7,186 bases of DNA. Origin: Gemmatimonadota bacterium. GTDB taxonomy: Bacteria > Latescibacterota > UBA2968 > UBA8231. The stretch spans positions 1 to 7,186 of the forward strand of contig VXZF01000462.1 in assembly GCA_009845645.1 (NCBI GenBank), written 5' to 3'. The translations under genes were made by a program, and so were the position numbers. Shown in pieces: positions 1 through 6,084 of this stretch (position 1 is the first letter of the stretch; each line of letters begins with the position of its first letter). The notes beneath the pieces were generated by a model. That model had not been told where the DNA came from. It did not search any database and saw nothing but the letters and a program-made list of their open reading frames with translations.

Positions 1-1
1 G

Positions 2-1384
2 TCTGGGGCGTCTGGGGTCGAGGCCAAATGGCGCTTTGCCGAACCGCACGGCTCGTTGCCTGAGCAGATCCGAGCCGTCTTTTTCGACTTCGCCGAATTT
101 GTCAAAGGGATTCTCGCCGGGTCGCTGGGCCATCAGACTAGCGTCAATTTATATGCGTACGACGGCAACTATCGCCGCATGGTGTTTGCCCCGTTTATCG
201 CGCTCTTCTTTTTAGGCGAGTTAAGCTATCGGCTCTGGGGCGAGTTGTCCGAGAGGAAGCTCGGAGTGGCGACACTGGGGGGAACGTGGTTTGTCGGCGG
301 CGTTTTACTTACCTGCACTCTCGTCGAATACGACGCCCACTTCAATCGCTACCAGCAGCCTTTCTTGCCGCTTTACATTCTCTTTGCCGCTTTAGGCTTG
401 GGGCGCTTGGACGCGGTTGGGGGGGAATGGGGCCGCAAGCTGGCGCGGGGGTTAGCTTGCTTTTTCGGTTTGTGGGGGTTGATATCGGTGGGATTTTTCG
501 CGGTTGCGTACGGGGAAAATTGCAGCGATATCTGCAATCAGCAGGTCGAGATGGCGCGCTTTATAGACGCCGAGCTGCCGCCCGACGCGCGCCTCGCCGT
601 CAACGACGCCGGTGCCCTGCGCTACTTCAGCGGTCGCCAGACGATTGACTTAGTCGGGTTGACCACGGCTGGGAACAGTGTGCCTTGGCGGCACGGGAGC
701 GGATCGCTATTTGAGCGGCTGGAAGCTATGCCGCCGGAGCAGCGCCCGCAGTACTTCGCCATTTTCCCCAATTGGTTCAATTTTCCCGAGGGCTTCTTTT
801 TGCAACCACTGCACCGCATTCGCGTCTTTGAGCCGTCGATTATAGATGCGGAGAAGGTGTTGTATCAGGCGCATTGGGCCACCGATCTCAGCGGCGAGGC
901 CATCCGCAACCGGACGCTCTTAGAGGAAGGTTGGCGGGTGGTTGATAAAGTGGATGTGGCCGATTTGGAAAGTGAACGCCGGCACGGCTACCAATCCACG
1001 GTGTGGGTGCCCGGTAGTGGGGAGGCGAATCTGTTGATGGCGCTGAGTGCTACCGACAATCCCCAAGCTGTGTACATTGACGGGGGCCGGACAGTAACGG
1101 GGGGTGAGCGGATGGAGGTGGCGCTGCAGGCTGGTCGACCGGCGACGGTGATCATGCGCTCGGTTACAGGTATTGCTCAGCACTTTGCGGTAGTAGCTAA
1201 TGGGAAGAAAATTGCTAACGTGGAGCTGCCGGGAGGGCGAGGCCGTCAGTGGCTCGAATTAGCCGTCGGCCAGATAGCGGCCTCAGATGTGCTCGACCGC
1301 GTCGAGCTTGAGACACAGCCGATCCACTTTGGCGGCGATTTGCGGCCGATTGTCTCGTTTCACTATTGGGTTTTGCAGCCGTGA
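2..1384 (+). CDS. GT-C family membrane glycosyltransferase-like protein, 5'-truncated by the window edge
   Basis: The frame is open from the first bases to a TGA at 1382-1384, so only the C-terminal 460 residues are visible. A TTG at 56 is in frame but is probably internal, because the reading frame continues upstream without a stop. Hydrophobic segments lie at about residues 62-78, 91-109, 118-134 and 148-171. The stretch HFNRYQQPFLPLYILFAALG (115-134) resembles the last membrane hairpins of GT39/ArnT/PMT-like polyprenyl-phosphate-sugar transferases. It is followed by a soluble part with ELPPDARLAVNDAGALRYFS and TIDLVGL (about 191-220), a pattern known from the periplasmic segment of such proteins (PP-ARIAV-D-GA-YF--R-IDL-GL). 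The last 150 residues, rich in V, G and T, look like a beta-sandwich outside the membrane. The catalytic N-terminal loop is off the window, so substrate and donor cannot be judged. The stop overlaps the next gene's GTG start by 4 bp (GTGA), indicating an operon and translational coupling. Family assignment is fairly sure; function in surface glycan or protein glycosylation is inferred. Confidence 0.75.
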   Translation, partial: SGASGVEAKWRFAEPHGSLPEQIRAVFFDFAEFVKGILAGSLGHQTSVNLYAYDGNYRRMVFAPFIALFFLGELSYRLWGELSERKLGVATLGGTWFVGGVLLTCTLVEYDAHFNRYQQPFLPLYILFAALGLGRLDAVGGEWGRKLARGLACFFGLWGLISVGFFAVAYGENCSDICNQQVEMARFIDAELPPDARLAVNDAGALRYFSGRQTIDLVGLTTAGNSVPWRHGSGSLFERLEAMPPEQRPQYFAIFPNWFNFPEGFFLQPLHRIRVFEPSIIDAEKVLYQAHWATDLSGEAIRNRTLLEEGWRVVDKVDVADLESERRHGYQSTVWVPGSGEANLLMALSATDNPQAVYIDGGRTVTGGERMEVALQAGRPATVIMRSVTGIAQHFAVVANGKKIANVELPGGRGRQWLELAVGQIAASDVLDRVELETQPIHFGGDLRPIVSFHYWVLQP

Positions 1385-3324
1385 ACTGTTCTCGCGATAT
1401 CAGCGCGGCACAGCTAAAGCGAGAGGAAGGCATCCTCTGGGCGATTCTAATCGCCGCTCTCGGTGTGCGCCTAGCTTATCTCTATCAAGCGGTTGATACG
1501 CCGCTCTTCGACGTCCTCTTGATCGACTCTGAGTTCTACGACCGCCGCGCCCGGGCCATTGTCGCGGGCGATTGGCTGGGCGACCAGCCCTTCTTTATGA
1601 ATCCGTTTTACTCCTACTTTTTGGCCGTCATTTACGTGCTGCTGGGCGCTGAATACTGGTGGGTTGGCTTGGTGCAGGCGGTGCTGGGGACGGGTAGCTG
1701 CTATTTGATCTACGCACTGGGTCGGAAACTGTGGAGCGCACAAATTGGCCTGTTGGCCGCAGGCATGGCGGCGATCTACCAGCCGTATGTGTTTTACGAC
1801 GGGGCGCTGCTGACCGCCGCGCCGATCACCTTTTTGAATCTCGCGGCTCTGTATTGTTTAACGCATGCGCAAGGTGCGGCGCGTTGGCTGTGGGGCGCGG
1901 GCCTGCTGTTGGGAGTTTCGGCTACGGCCCGGCCTATGGTCTTGCTGTTTGTCGCAGCAGTCGCTGGCTGGTTTGTCGCGCAGGGTGGGCGGCGCGGTTG
2001 GCGGCAGTGGGGATTGGTGGCCGTGGGCTGCGGTCTCGTAGTGGGCGCAGTGGCTTGCCGCAACTATCTCGTTGGAGGGGAGTGGCTGCTGACCACATCC
2101 TCAGCCGGGATGAACTTCTACGTGGGCAACCACCCCGAGGCCAACGGCATCTACGCACAAGTCGATTTCCTGTCCAGCGCCGAGCCGGACTTGGAGCGCG
2201 AGGCGTTTATCCGCGAGGCTGAGGCACGCACGGGCCGAGAGCTGACCCCGGCCCAAGCCTCTAGATATTGGCTGGTGGCCGGCTTGCGCTTTGCCGTGGA
2301 AAATCCCCTCGCGTATCTGGCGCTACAAGGCCGCAAGCTCTACATGTTCTGGAACGGAGTCGAGGCGCAAAACAACCTGAGTTTGTACTTGGCGCGGGAT
2401 TTTGTGCCTCTATTGCGCTGGTGCATTCTGGGGTGGGGATTGGTGGCCCCGCTGGCGGTCGTGGGTTGGGCCACTAGTCGTCGCTCTTCTCTGCTCGACC
2501 TGTATCTGGCGAGCTATCTGGCCGCTTGCCTGCTGTTTTTCACGTCCTCGGAATACCGCCTACCCGTTGTACCGGTAATTCTGCTCTATGCCGCTTGCTG
2601 GCTTGCCAACGCCGCGGCTTGGGCGACGGGTGGGTCGCATCGCCGGTTGCTGGGGTCGTGCCTGTTGGTGGTCTTAGTCGCGCTGCCGATCAATTATCGA
2701 GACGCCGGGGCTGAGCGGCTGACTTGCAAACGCGTTGATTACTACAATTTCGGAACTTTGTACCAACGCCGAGGTGATTGGGCAGAGGCCGAGAGCATGT
2801 TCCGCAAGGCGCTGCGCATTGACCCGTCATTTGCGCCCGCTGCCTCTGGTCTAGCGGCTGTATTGGCGCAGCAAGAAGGCGGCGATTCAGATATCCAACG
2901 CGGTTTAGAGTTCTTCGGCGCTGGGGAGTACGAGGCGGCGATTGCAGCCTTTAGCCGTGCCCAGCCTTCGCCCGGTCTGCACAACAACCTCGGTCTATGC
3001 TATTATCGTCTTGGTCAATGGTCCGAGGCCGCCGCGCATTTCCACAAGGCCCTCGCGCTCGACACCAGCTATGCCCGAGCGCATTTCAATCTCGGCTTGG
3101 TATATGCCAAGCAGGGCGATGACCAAGCCGCGGCGGATGCCTTCGCCCAAGCACTCGAACTCGACCCCAACCACGCCCAAACGCACTATCGGCGCGGGGA
3201 AGTGCTGTTGCGCTTGGGGCGTCCCGGTGCAGCAGAAGCCCACTGGGCTTTTTTGCACGCGCGCAACCCCGACGACGCGCGCTTACAGACGAAAATCGAT
3301 TCCATGATGCAGGCTAACCCTTGA
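1381..3324 (+). CDS. GT39/ArnT-like membrane glycosyltransferase with C-terminal TPR repeats
   Basis: This is a 647-residue protein when started at the GTG at 1381, chosen because it forms a GTGA overlap with the preceding stop; a TTG at 1366 would add five residues. About ten hydrophobic segments occupy residues 18-438. The first loop carries IDSEFYDRRA (48-57), the acidic pair expected of GT-C enzymes using polyprenyl-phosphate sugars, followed by the NPFYSYFLAVIYVLLG pattern (74-89) typical of GT39-like proteins. FYVGNHPEANGIY (246-258) matches the F--GN-PEA-G-Y loop common in this group. After the last membrane segment come TPR-like units at about 454-487, 506-532, 533-566, 567-600 and 601-634, with the usual W/Y-G-A-A-F-P pattern (e.g. 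LGQWSEAAAHFHKALALD). These would be expected outside the cytoplasm. The likely role is sugar transfer to a lipid-linked or protein acceptor, with the TPRs binding a partner or the acceptor; the substrate is unknown. The gene is coupled to both neighbours by 4-bp overlaps. Confidence 0.85.
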   Translation: MNCSRDISAAQLKREEGILWAILIAALGVRLAYLYQAVDTPLFDVLLIDSEFYDRRARAIVAGDWLGDQPFFMNPFYSYFLAVIYVLLGAEYWWVGLVQAVLGTGSCYLIYALGRKLWSAQIGLLAAGMAAIYQPYVFYDGALLTAAPITFLNLAALYCLTHAQGAARWLWGAGLLLGVSATARPMVLLFVAAVAGWFVAQGGRRGWRQWGLVAVGCGLVVGAVACRNYLVGGEWLLTTSSAGMNFYVGNHPEANGIYAQVDFLSSAEPDLEREAFIREAEARTGRELTPAQASRYWLVAGLRFAVENPLAYLALQGRKLYMFWNGVEAQNNLSLYLARDFVPLLRWCILGWGLVAPLAVVGWATSRRSSLLDLYLASYLAACLLFFTSSEYRLPVVPVILLYAACWLANAAAWATGGSHRRLLGSCLLVVLVALPINYRDAGAERLTCKRVDYYNFGTLYQRRGDWAEAESMFRKALRIDPSFAPAASGLAAVLAQQEGGDSDIQRGLEFFGAGEYEAAIAAFSRAQPSPGLHNNLGLCYYRLGQWSEAAAHFHKALALDTSYARAHFNLGLVYAKQGDDQAAADAFAQALELDPNHAQTHYRRGEVLLRLGRPGAAEAHWAFLHARNPDDARLQTKIDSMMQANP

Positions 3325-5438
3325 ACACTACTCTCTGTGTGCGCGGTGCCCGGGCGGGTGGTCTGGCCAATGTCGATATGGACTTGCAGTTGGGCCGGAT
3401 TATTTGCTTTACCGGCCGCAGTAGCAGCGGCCGTCGCGCCATGGCCTTAGATATCCTGTACGCGGAGAGCCGTCGGCGCTATATGCAGGCTTTGTCTCCG
3501 ACCGACCGCGAGAGCGTCAGCGGAACGGCGCGTGCCGATGTGGACCAGATCTCGGGCTTGCCGCCGGCCATATACTTGGGATCACCACTCCGTGGGCGCA
3601 CGGTGGGGGACTACTTGCAGCTAGACGGGATCTTGGCACAGATCATGCTGGAAGAGGGACAGATACGCTGCATCGAATGCGGGGGCGATTGTCTCAGCTA
3701 TGCGGCCGATGAAGTCGAACGCGAAGTCGCCCGCGTCCAGCCGGACACCCGCTGTTTGGTGCTGGCCCCTTTGACTCTGCGGAATAAAGGGATGTGGCAA
3801 CAGCTCGTGCAGGCCGGGTTTACACGAGTCGCAATCGACGGCCAGATTCAGCGATTGGAAGGCGACGGGCCAGCATTGCCGAGCGGCGAAAGCGAGGTAC
3901 ACGTCGTAGTGGACCGCTTGGTGCCGGACCCGAATGCCAGCGTGCGCTTTTTGGAAGCTGTGCGCGTGAGCCGCTCGATTTCGTCGGGGCAGACGGTGAT
4001 TTGGGTGGATGGGACCGGCGAGATGATGCACTTGAACCAGCAGCCAACCTGCGGCGAGTGCGGTCGTCAGTACGAGCCGCTGGCCACGGCTGACTTTGGC
4101 GCAGGCCAGCCCTTGTCCAGTCAGGTGACCCTGCACGGACGCACCATGAACGAGATGATGGACGCGCCCCTCGGCTCGTTGCGCGATTGGCTGGATGAGA
4201 CTCAGGGGCACGCCAAAGTAGAGGCCGCACTCGCCGAGGCTTGCGGTTTGGCACTAGGGCACCTGCCGTTGAGCCGTCGGCTCGAATCGCTGGCGGCTGG
4301 CGAGTGGCAGCGACTGCAATTGGCGTCCTGTCTCAGCAGCGGCCTGACGGGCATTCTCTACATTCTGGAGGGTTTGGGCAACCAATCGTCAGGAGAAATG
4401 CTGGATGCGGTCGCGGCGGGTCTGCGCCGACTGGTCGCTGGTGGCAATACCGCGCTGTTGTTGGATCACACGCCTGCACTCGTGGCGGTCGCGGACGAAG
4501 TCTGGGCGTTTGCAGGAGGGCGGGTCCAGATAGGGGAGCCGACTGAAATAGAGCGGGATGAAGCGGATGAAAAGCGGGTCACTGAGAAAGTTACGCTGGC
4601 ATTGACCATCCGCGGGGACGGTGTAGTCGGGCCGCTTGCTATCGAATTGCCGCACGGAAAGTTGACCTGCGTATGCGGTCCTTCCGGCAGTGGCAAAACC
4701 CGCTTTCTGCAAGAAGTCTTGCTGCCGCTGCTCAAGGGACGGTCCGTCGAGTACGCTGCTGTGAGCACGCCGAGAAACAGCCGAGTTGTAACGGTGGAAG
4801 CCCCGAACGGCAAGGCCACGGTTTTGGAGGGACTGGGCCTTTTCGCGCGCGTCGCCGATCTATACGCCTCATCGCCGGCCGCAGCAGCGCGCGGCTGGGA
4901 TCGGGACACCTTCCTGTTGGATCGACCGGGAGGCCGTTGTCCGAGTTGCGAAGGCCGTGGCCAATGCTACTTCGACTTGGAATTTCTAGAGGATATAGCG
5001 ATGGTGTGTGCCGCTTGCGAGGGCCGCAGGTACCGAGACGAAACCTGCGAGATAACCCTGCGCGGCGCGAGCATCGCCGATGTGTTGGGCATGACTTTGG
5101 AACAGGCCTGTGCCCATTTTGCCCGACACGACCCAATCTGCTCGCGTATAGAGGCAGCAGTCGGCTGCGGCCTCGGCTATCTGCTCTTGGGACAGGAGGT
5201 GCAGGAACTCGAGCGGGGGGAGTGGTTGCGGTTGCGGCTGGCGCTCGAATCGACGCGGGCCTCCCAGCGTCCTTGGGTGCTGATCGACGATCCAGCTAGC
5301 GGCGATCATCCAGAAGATGTGCGCACGATGGTTGGGGCCTTGCGGGAGTTGGTGGAACGAGGGACCACGGTCGTCGTCGCCGACCAGCATCCGATGGTGC
5401 GGGCGGCTGCGGATTGGGTGGTGGATTTGGCGTGCTAA
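3321..5438 (+). CDS. Divergent UvrA-like ABC ATPase paralog lacking the insertion domain
   Basis: The protein has 705 residues against 940 for E. coli UvrA. The TTG start at 3321 forms a TTGA overlap with the upstream stop, and residues 4-18 align with the UvrA N-terminus (VRGAR---L-NV). Domains in order: NBD1 first half (1-110); a UvrB-binding-type region (about 115-240; VLAPL, RVAIDGQI, EVHVVVDRL); a lone CGEC (244-247); NBD1 second half (265-405); NBD2 with GPSGSGKT (453-460); a complete zinc module C540, C543, C563, C566; then signature, Walker B and C-terminus. The insertion domain between CGEC and VTLHGR is gone. NBD1 Walker A is GRSSSGRR (Lys to Arg at 38) and its Walker B reads YILEG, whereas NBD2 keeps Lys459 and LIDDP. 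Signatures are LAAGEWQR and LERGEWLR instead of LSGGEAQR. The NBD2 H-loop reads DQH. The frame is intact and composition matches the neighbours, so it is not an obvious pseudogene. It probably binds DNA through the zinc module, but a repair role is unproven; it is not the canonical excision-repair UvrA. Confidence 0.85.
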   Translation: MNTTLCVRGARAGGLANVDMDLQLGRIICFTGRSSSGRRAMALDILYAESRRRYMQALSPTDRESVSGTARADVDQISGLPPAIYLGSPLRGRTVGDYLQLDGILAQIMLEEGQIRCIECGGDCLSYAADEVEREVARVQPDTRCLVLAPLTLRNKGMWQQLVQAGFTRVAIDGQIQRLEGDGPALPSGESEVHVVVDRLVPDPNASVRFLEAVRVSRSISSGQTVIWVDGTGEMMHLNQQPTCGECGRQYEPLATADFGAGQPLSSQVTLHGRTMNEMMDAPLGSLRDWLDETQGHAKVEAALAEACGLALGHLPLSRRLESLAAGEWQRLQLASCLSSGLTGILYILEGLGNQSSGEMLDAVAAGLRRLVAGGNTALLLDHTPALVAVADEVWAFAGGRVQIGEPTEIERDEADEKRVTEKVTLALTIRGDGVVGPLAIELPHGKLTCVCGPSGSGKTRFLQEVLLPLLKGRSVEYAAVSTPRNSRVVTVEAPNGKATVLEGLGLFARVADLYASSPAAAARGWDRDTFLLDRPGGRCPSCEGRGQCYFDLEFLEDIAMVCAACEGRRYRDETCEITLRGASIADVLGMTLEQACAHFARHDPICSRIEAAVGCGLGYLLLGQEVQELERGEWLRLRLALESTRASQRPWVLIDDPASGDHPEDVRTMVGALRELVERGTTVVVADQHPMVRAAADWVVDLAC

Positions 5439-5452
5439 AAGCCGCAATGTTG

Positions 5453-5510
5453 TTGCGACATATTATCTTGCGAGATGTATCGCTCCTATCTATCTTAAAT
5501 TGGATATAGT
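5453..5510 (+). promoter_or_regulatory. Possible promoter for the CBS/oxidoreductase unit
   Basis: This is the only AT-rich stretch in the window. TTGCGA (5468-5473) is followed after 17 bp by TATCTT (5491-5496), each matching 4 of 6 bases of the sigma-70 boxes. A second TTGCGA lies at 5453-5458, and TATAGT (5505-5510) is an alternative -10 without a good -35. Position between two transcription units supports a promoter, but the exact boxes are uncertain. Confidence 0.35.
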
Positions 5511-5523
5511 TATTCAAGTAAAC

Positions 5524-5530
5524 GAGGTGA
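5524..5530 (+). promoter_or_regulatory. Strong ribosome binding site of the 11-codon leader ORF
   Basis: GAGGTGA is a 7-base match to the complement of the 16S rRNA 3' end, with GAGG ending six bases before the ATG at 5534. It is the best SD in the 5439-5568 gap. It does not suit the in-frame GTG at 5527, which it overlaps, nor the CBS ATG at 5569, which is 38 bases downstream. Confidence 0.6.
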
Positions 5531-5533
5531 ATA

Positions 5534-5569
5534 ATGCGGTATCCAAGCCCCGAGAAAGGGGCTTTCTAA
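5534..5569 (+). CDS. Putative 11-residue leader peptide upstream of the CBS gene
   Basis: ATG at 5534 opens an 11-codon ORF, MRYPSPEKGAF, ending in TAA at 5567-5569. The TAA shares one base with the next gene's ATG (TAATG). The SD GAGGTGA sits at an ideal distance, better than that of the main gene. A 7-bp hairpin lies within the ORF and covers the downstream SD, so ribosomes translating it would melt the hairpin. This is the layout of a leader peptide that couples or gates translation of the following gene. The peptide matches no family I recognise and has no run of a single amino acid of the kind seen in classical amino-acid attenuators. The coding status is inferred from SD, position and overlap only; an ORF this short could occur by chance. 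Confidence 0.45.
   Translation: MRYPSPEKGAF
5545..5564 (+). promoter_or_regulatory. Hairpin sequestering the CBS gene's SD
   Basis: AAGCCCC (5545-5551) pairs perfectly with GGGGCTT (5558-5564) around a six-base GAGAAA loop. The 3' arm holds AAGGGG (5556-5561), the only SD-like sequence at a proper distance (7 bases) from the ATG at 5569. When folded, the stem would block initiation of the CBS gene. It resembles an intrinsic terminator stem, but only TTTCT follows before the start codon, so a translational switch is the better reading and attenuation the alternative. Confidence 0.5.
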
Positions 5570-6036
5570 TGAAGGTCGTACAGAAGTTACAAGAAGAGGT
5601 CATCGGCCATCTGGACTTGGACGGGTATGCTCTGTGCGAGCCGCAAGAGCCGATAGTCGAAGTACTCAAGAAAATGCGTCTCCAACACGTTAGTGCTGTG
5701 CTGGTGGAAGAGGATGGCCGCTTGGTGGGGATCTTTACCGAGCGCGATGTGCTCACCAAGGTAACAGACCAGCCAGCGACGTGGATGCGGCCGGTGGCCG
5801 AATTGATGACCTGCGATCCGCATAGCTTGGATGCCCAGCAGCCGATTAGCAGCGCCCTGCGGCTGATGAATGCTGGCGACTACCGCAACGTGCCGATCGT
5901 AGATAAAAACGGTCGCATAAAGGGGAATTTGCCCCAACACGAGGTCATCCGCTTTCTCACCGATCAATTCCCCGAAGACATCTACAATTTGCCACCGGAC
6001 CCCGAGCGCATCGCTCGCACCAAAGAGGGAGCTTGA
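5569..6036 (+). CDS. Two-CBS-domain protein
   Basis: A 155-residue soluble protein made almost wholly of a CBS pair. CBS1 spans about 20-75 and ends in the typical GIFTERD (54-60), whose Thr and Asp usually contact the ribose and phosphate of an adenine nucleotide. CBS2 spans about 76-132 (VAELMTCDPHSLDAQQPISS, then NVPIVDKNGRIKG), but its closing motif is GNLPQHEVI, lacking the usual S/T-x-x-D. Only one canonical nucleotide site is therefore likely. The tail DQFPEDIYNLPPDPERIA (132-149) matches a pattern I recall after the CBS pair in a family of stand-alone CBS proteins. ATG 5569 is chosen because upstream codons in this frame lack a good SD and overlap the hairpin; GTG 5527 is the alternative. 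Stand-alone CBS pairs usually sense AMP, ADP, ATP or similar ligands and regulate a partner; here the partner is unknown, with the downstream oxidoreductase a positional candidate. Confidence 0.85.
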   Translation: MKVVQKLQEEVIGHLDLDGYALCEPQEPIVEVLKKMRLQHVSAVLVEEDGRLVGIFTERDVLTKVTDQPATWMRPVAELMTCDPHSLDAQQPISSALRLMNAGDYRNVPIVDKNGRIKGNLPQHEVIRFLTDQFPEDIYNLPPDPERIARTKEGA

Positions 6037-6056
6037 GCATGCGTTGCGGATTGAGA

Positions 6057-6077
6057 TTTTTTTCTTTTTAAGGAGGT
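6057..6077 (+). promoter_or_regulatory. U-rich tract and consensus SD of the oxidoreductase gene
   Basis: A T7-C-T5 run (6057-6069) leads directly into AAGGAGGT (6070-6077), a near-perfect SD whose AAGGAGG core ends eight bases before the ATG at 6085. This spacing decides for that ATG over the in-frame GTG at 6079. U-rich sequence just before an SD often raises translation by binding ribosomal protein S1. No strong GC stem abuts the T run, so it is unlikely to be a terminator, and read-through from the CBS gene is expected. Confidence 0.75.
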
Positions 6078-6084
6078 CGTGTGC

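Noticed and set aside
1..18. Nine-base tandem repeat (GTCTGGGGC/GTCTGGGGT)
   Set aside because: Only two imperfect copies within a coding frame (SGA-SGV) at the window edge; no sign of function.
3621..4211. 196-codon open frame on the - strand opposite the UvrA-like gene, and other long - strand frames
   Set aside because: They lie wholly opposite well-supported genes, lack recognisable domains and SDs, and are expected by chance in GC-rich coding DNA.
3321..5438. Housekeeping excinuclease subunit UvrA
   Set aside because: It is over 200 residues shorter than E. coli UvrA, lacks the insertion domain, and its first Walker A, Walker B, Q-loops and signatures deviate from the near-invariant motifs.
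3321..5438. UvrA pseudogene
   Set aside because: The 705-codon frame is unbroken, the zinc module and second Walker A are exact, and base composition matches neighbouring genes; the changes look like divergence rather than decay.
5545..5565. Intrinsic terminator of the upstream operon
   Set aside because: The stem is good but the following bases are TTTCTAATG, with no real T run, and the stem sits directly on the next gene's SD and start.
5317..5568. Longer N-terminus for the CBS protein in the same open frame
   Set aside because: It would overlap the end of the UvrA-like gene in another frame, and the extension looks like an antisense-type shadow with no CBS homology; ATG 5569 begins directly at the conserved part.
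6007..6069. Terminator between the CBS and oxidoreductase genes
   Set aside because: A bulged stem (CGCAT-GCTC with GAGC-ATGCG, 6007-6043) exists, but it overlaps the CBS coding end, has an 18-base loop and ends 13 bases before the T run.
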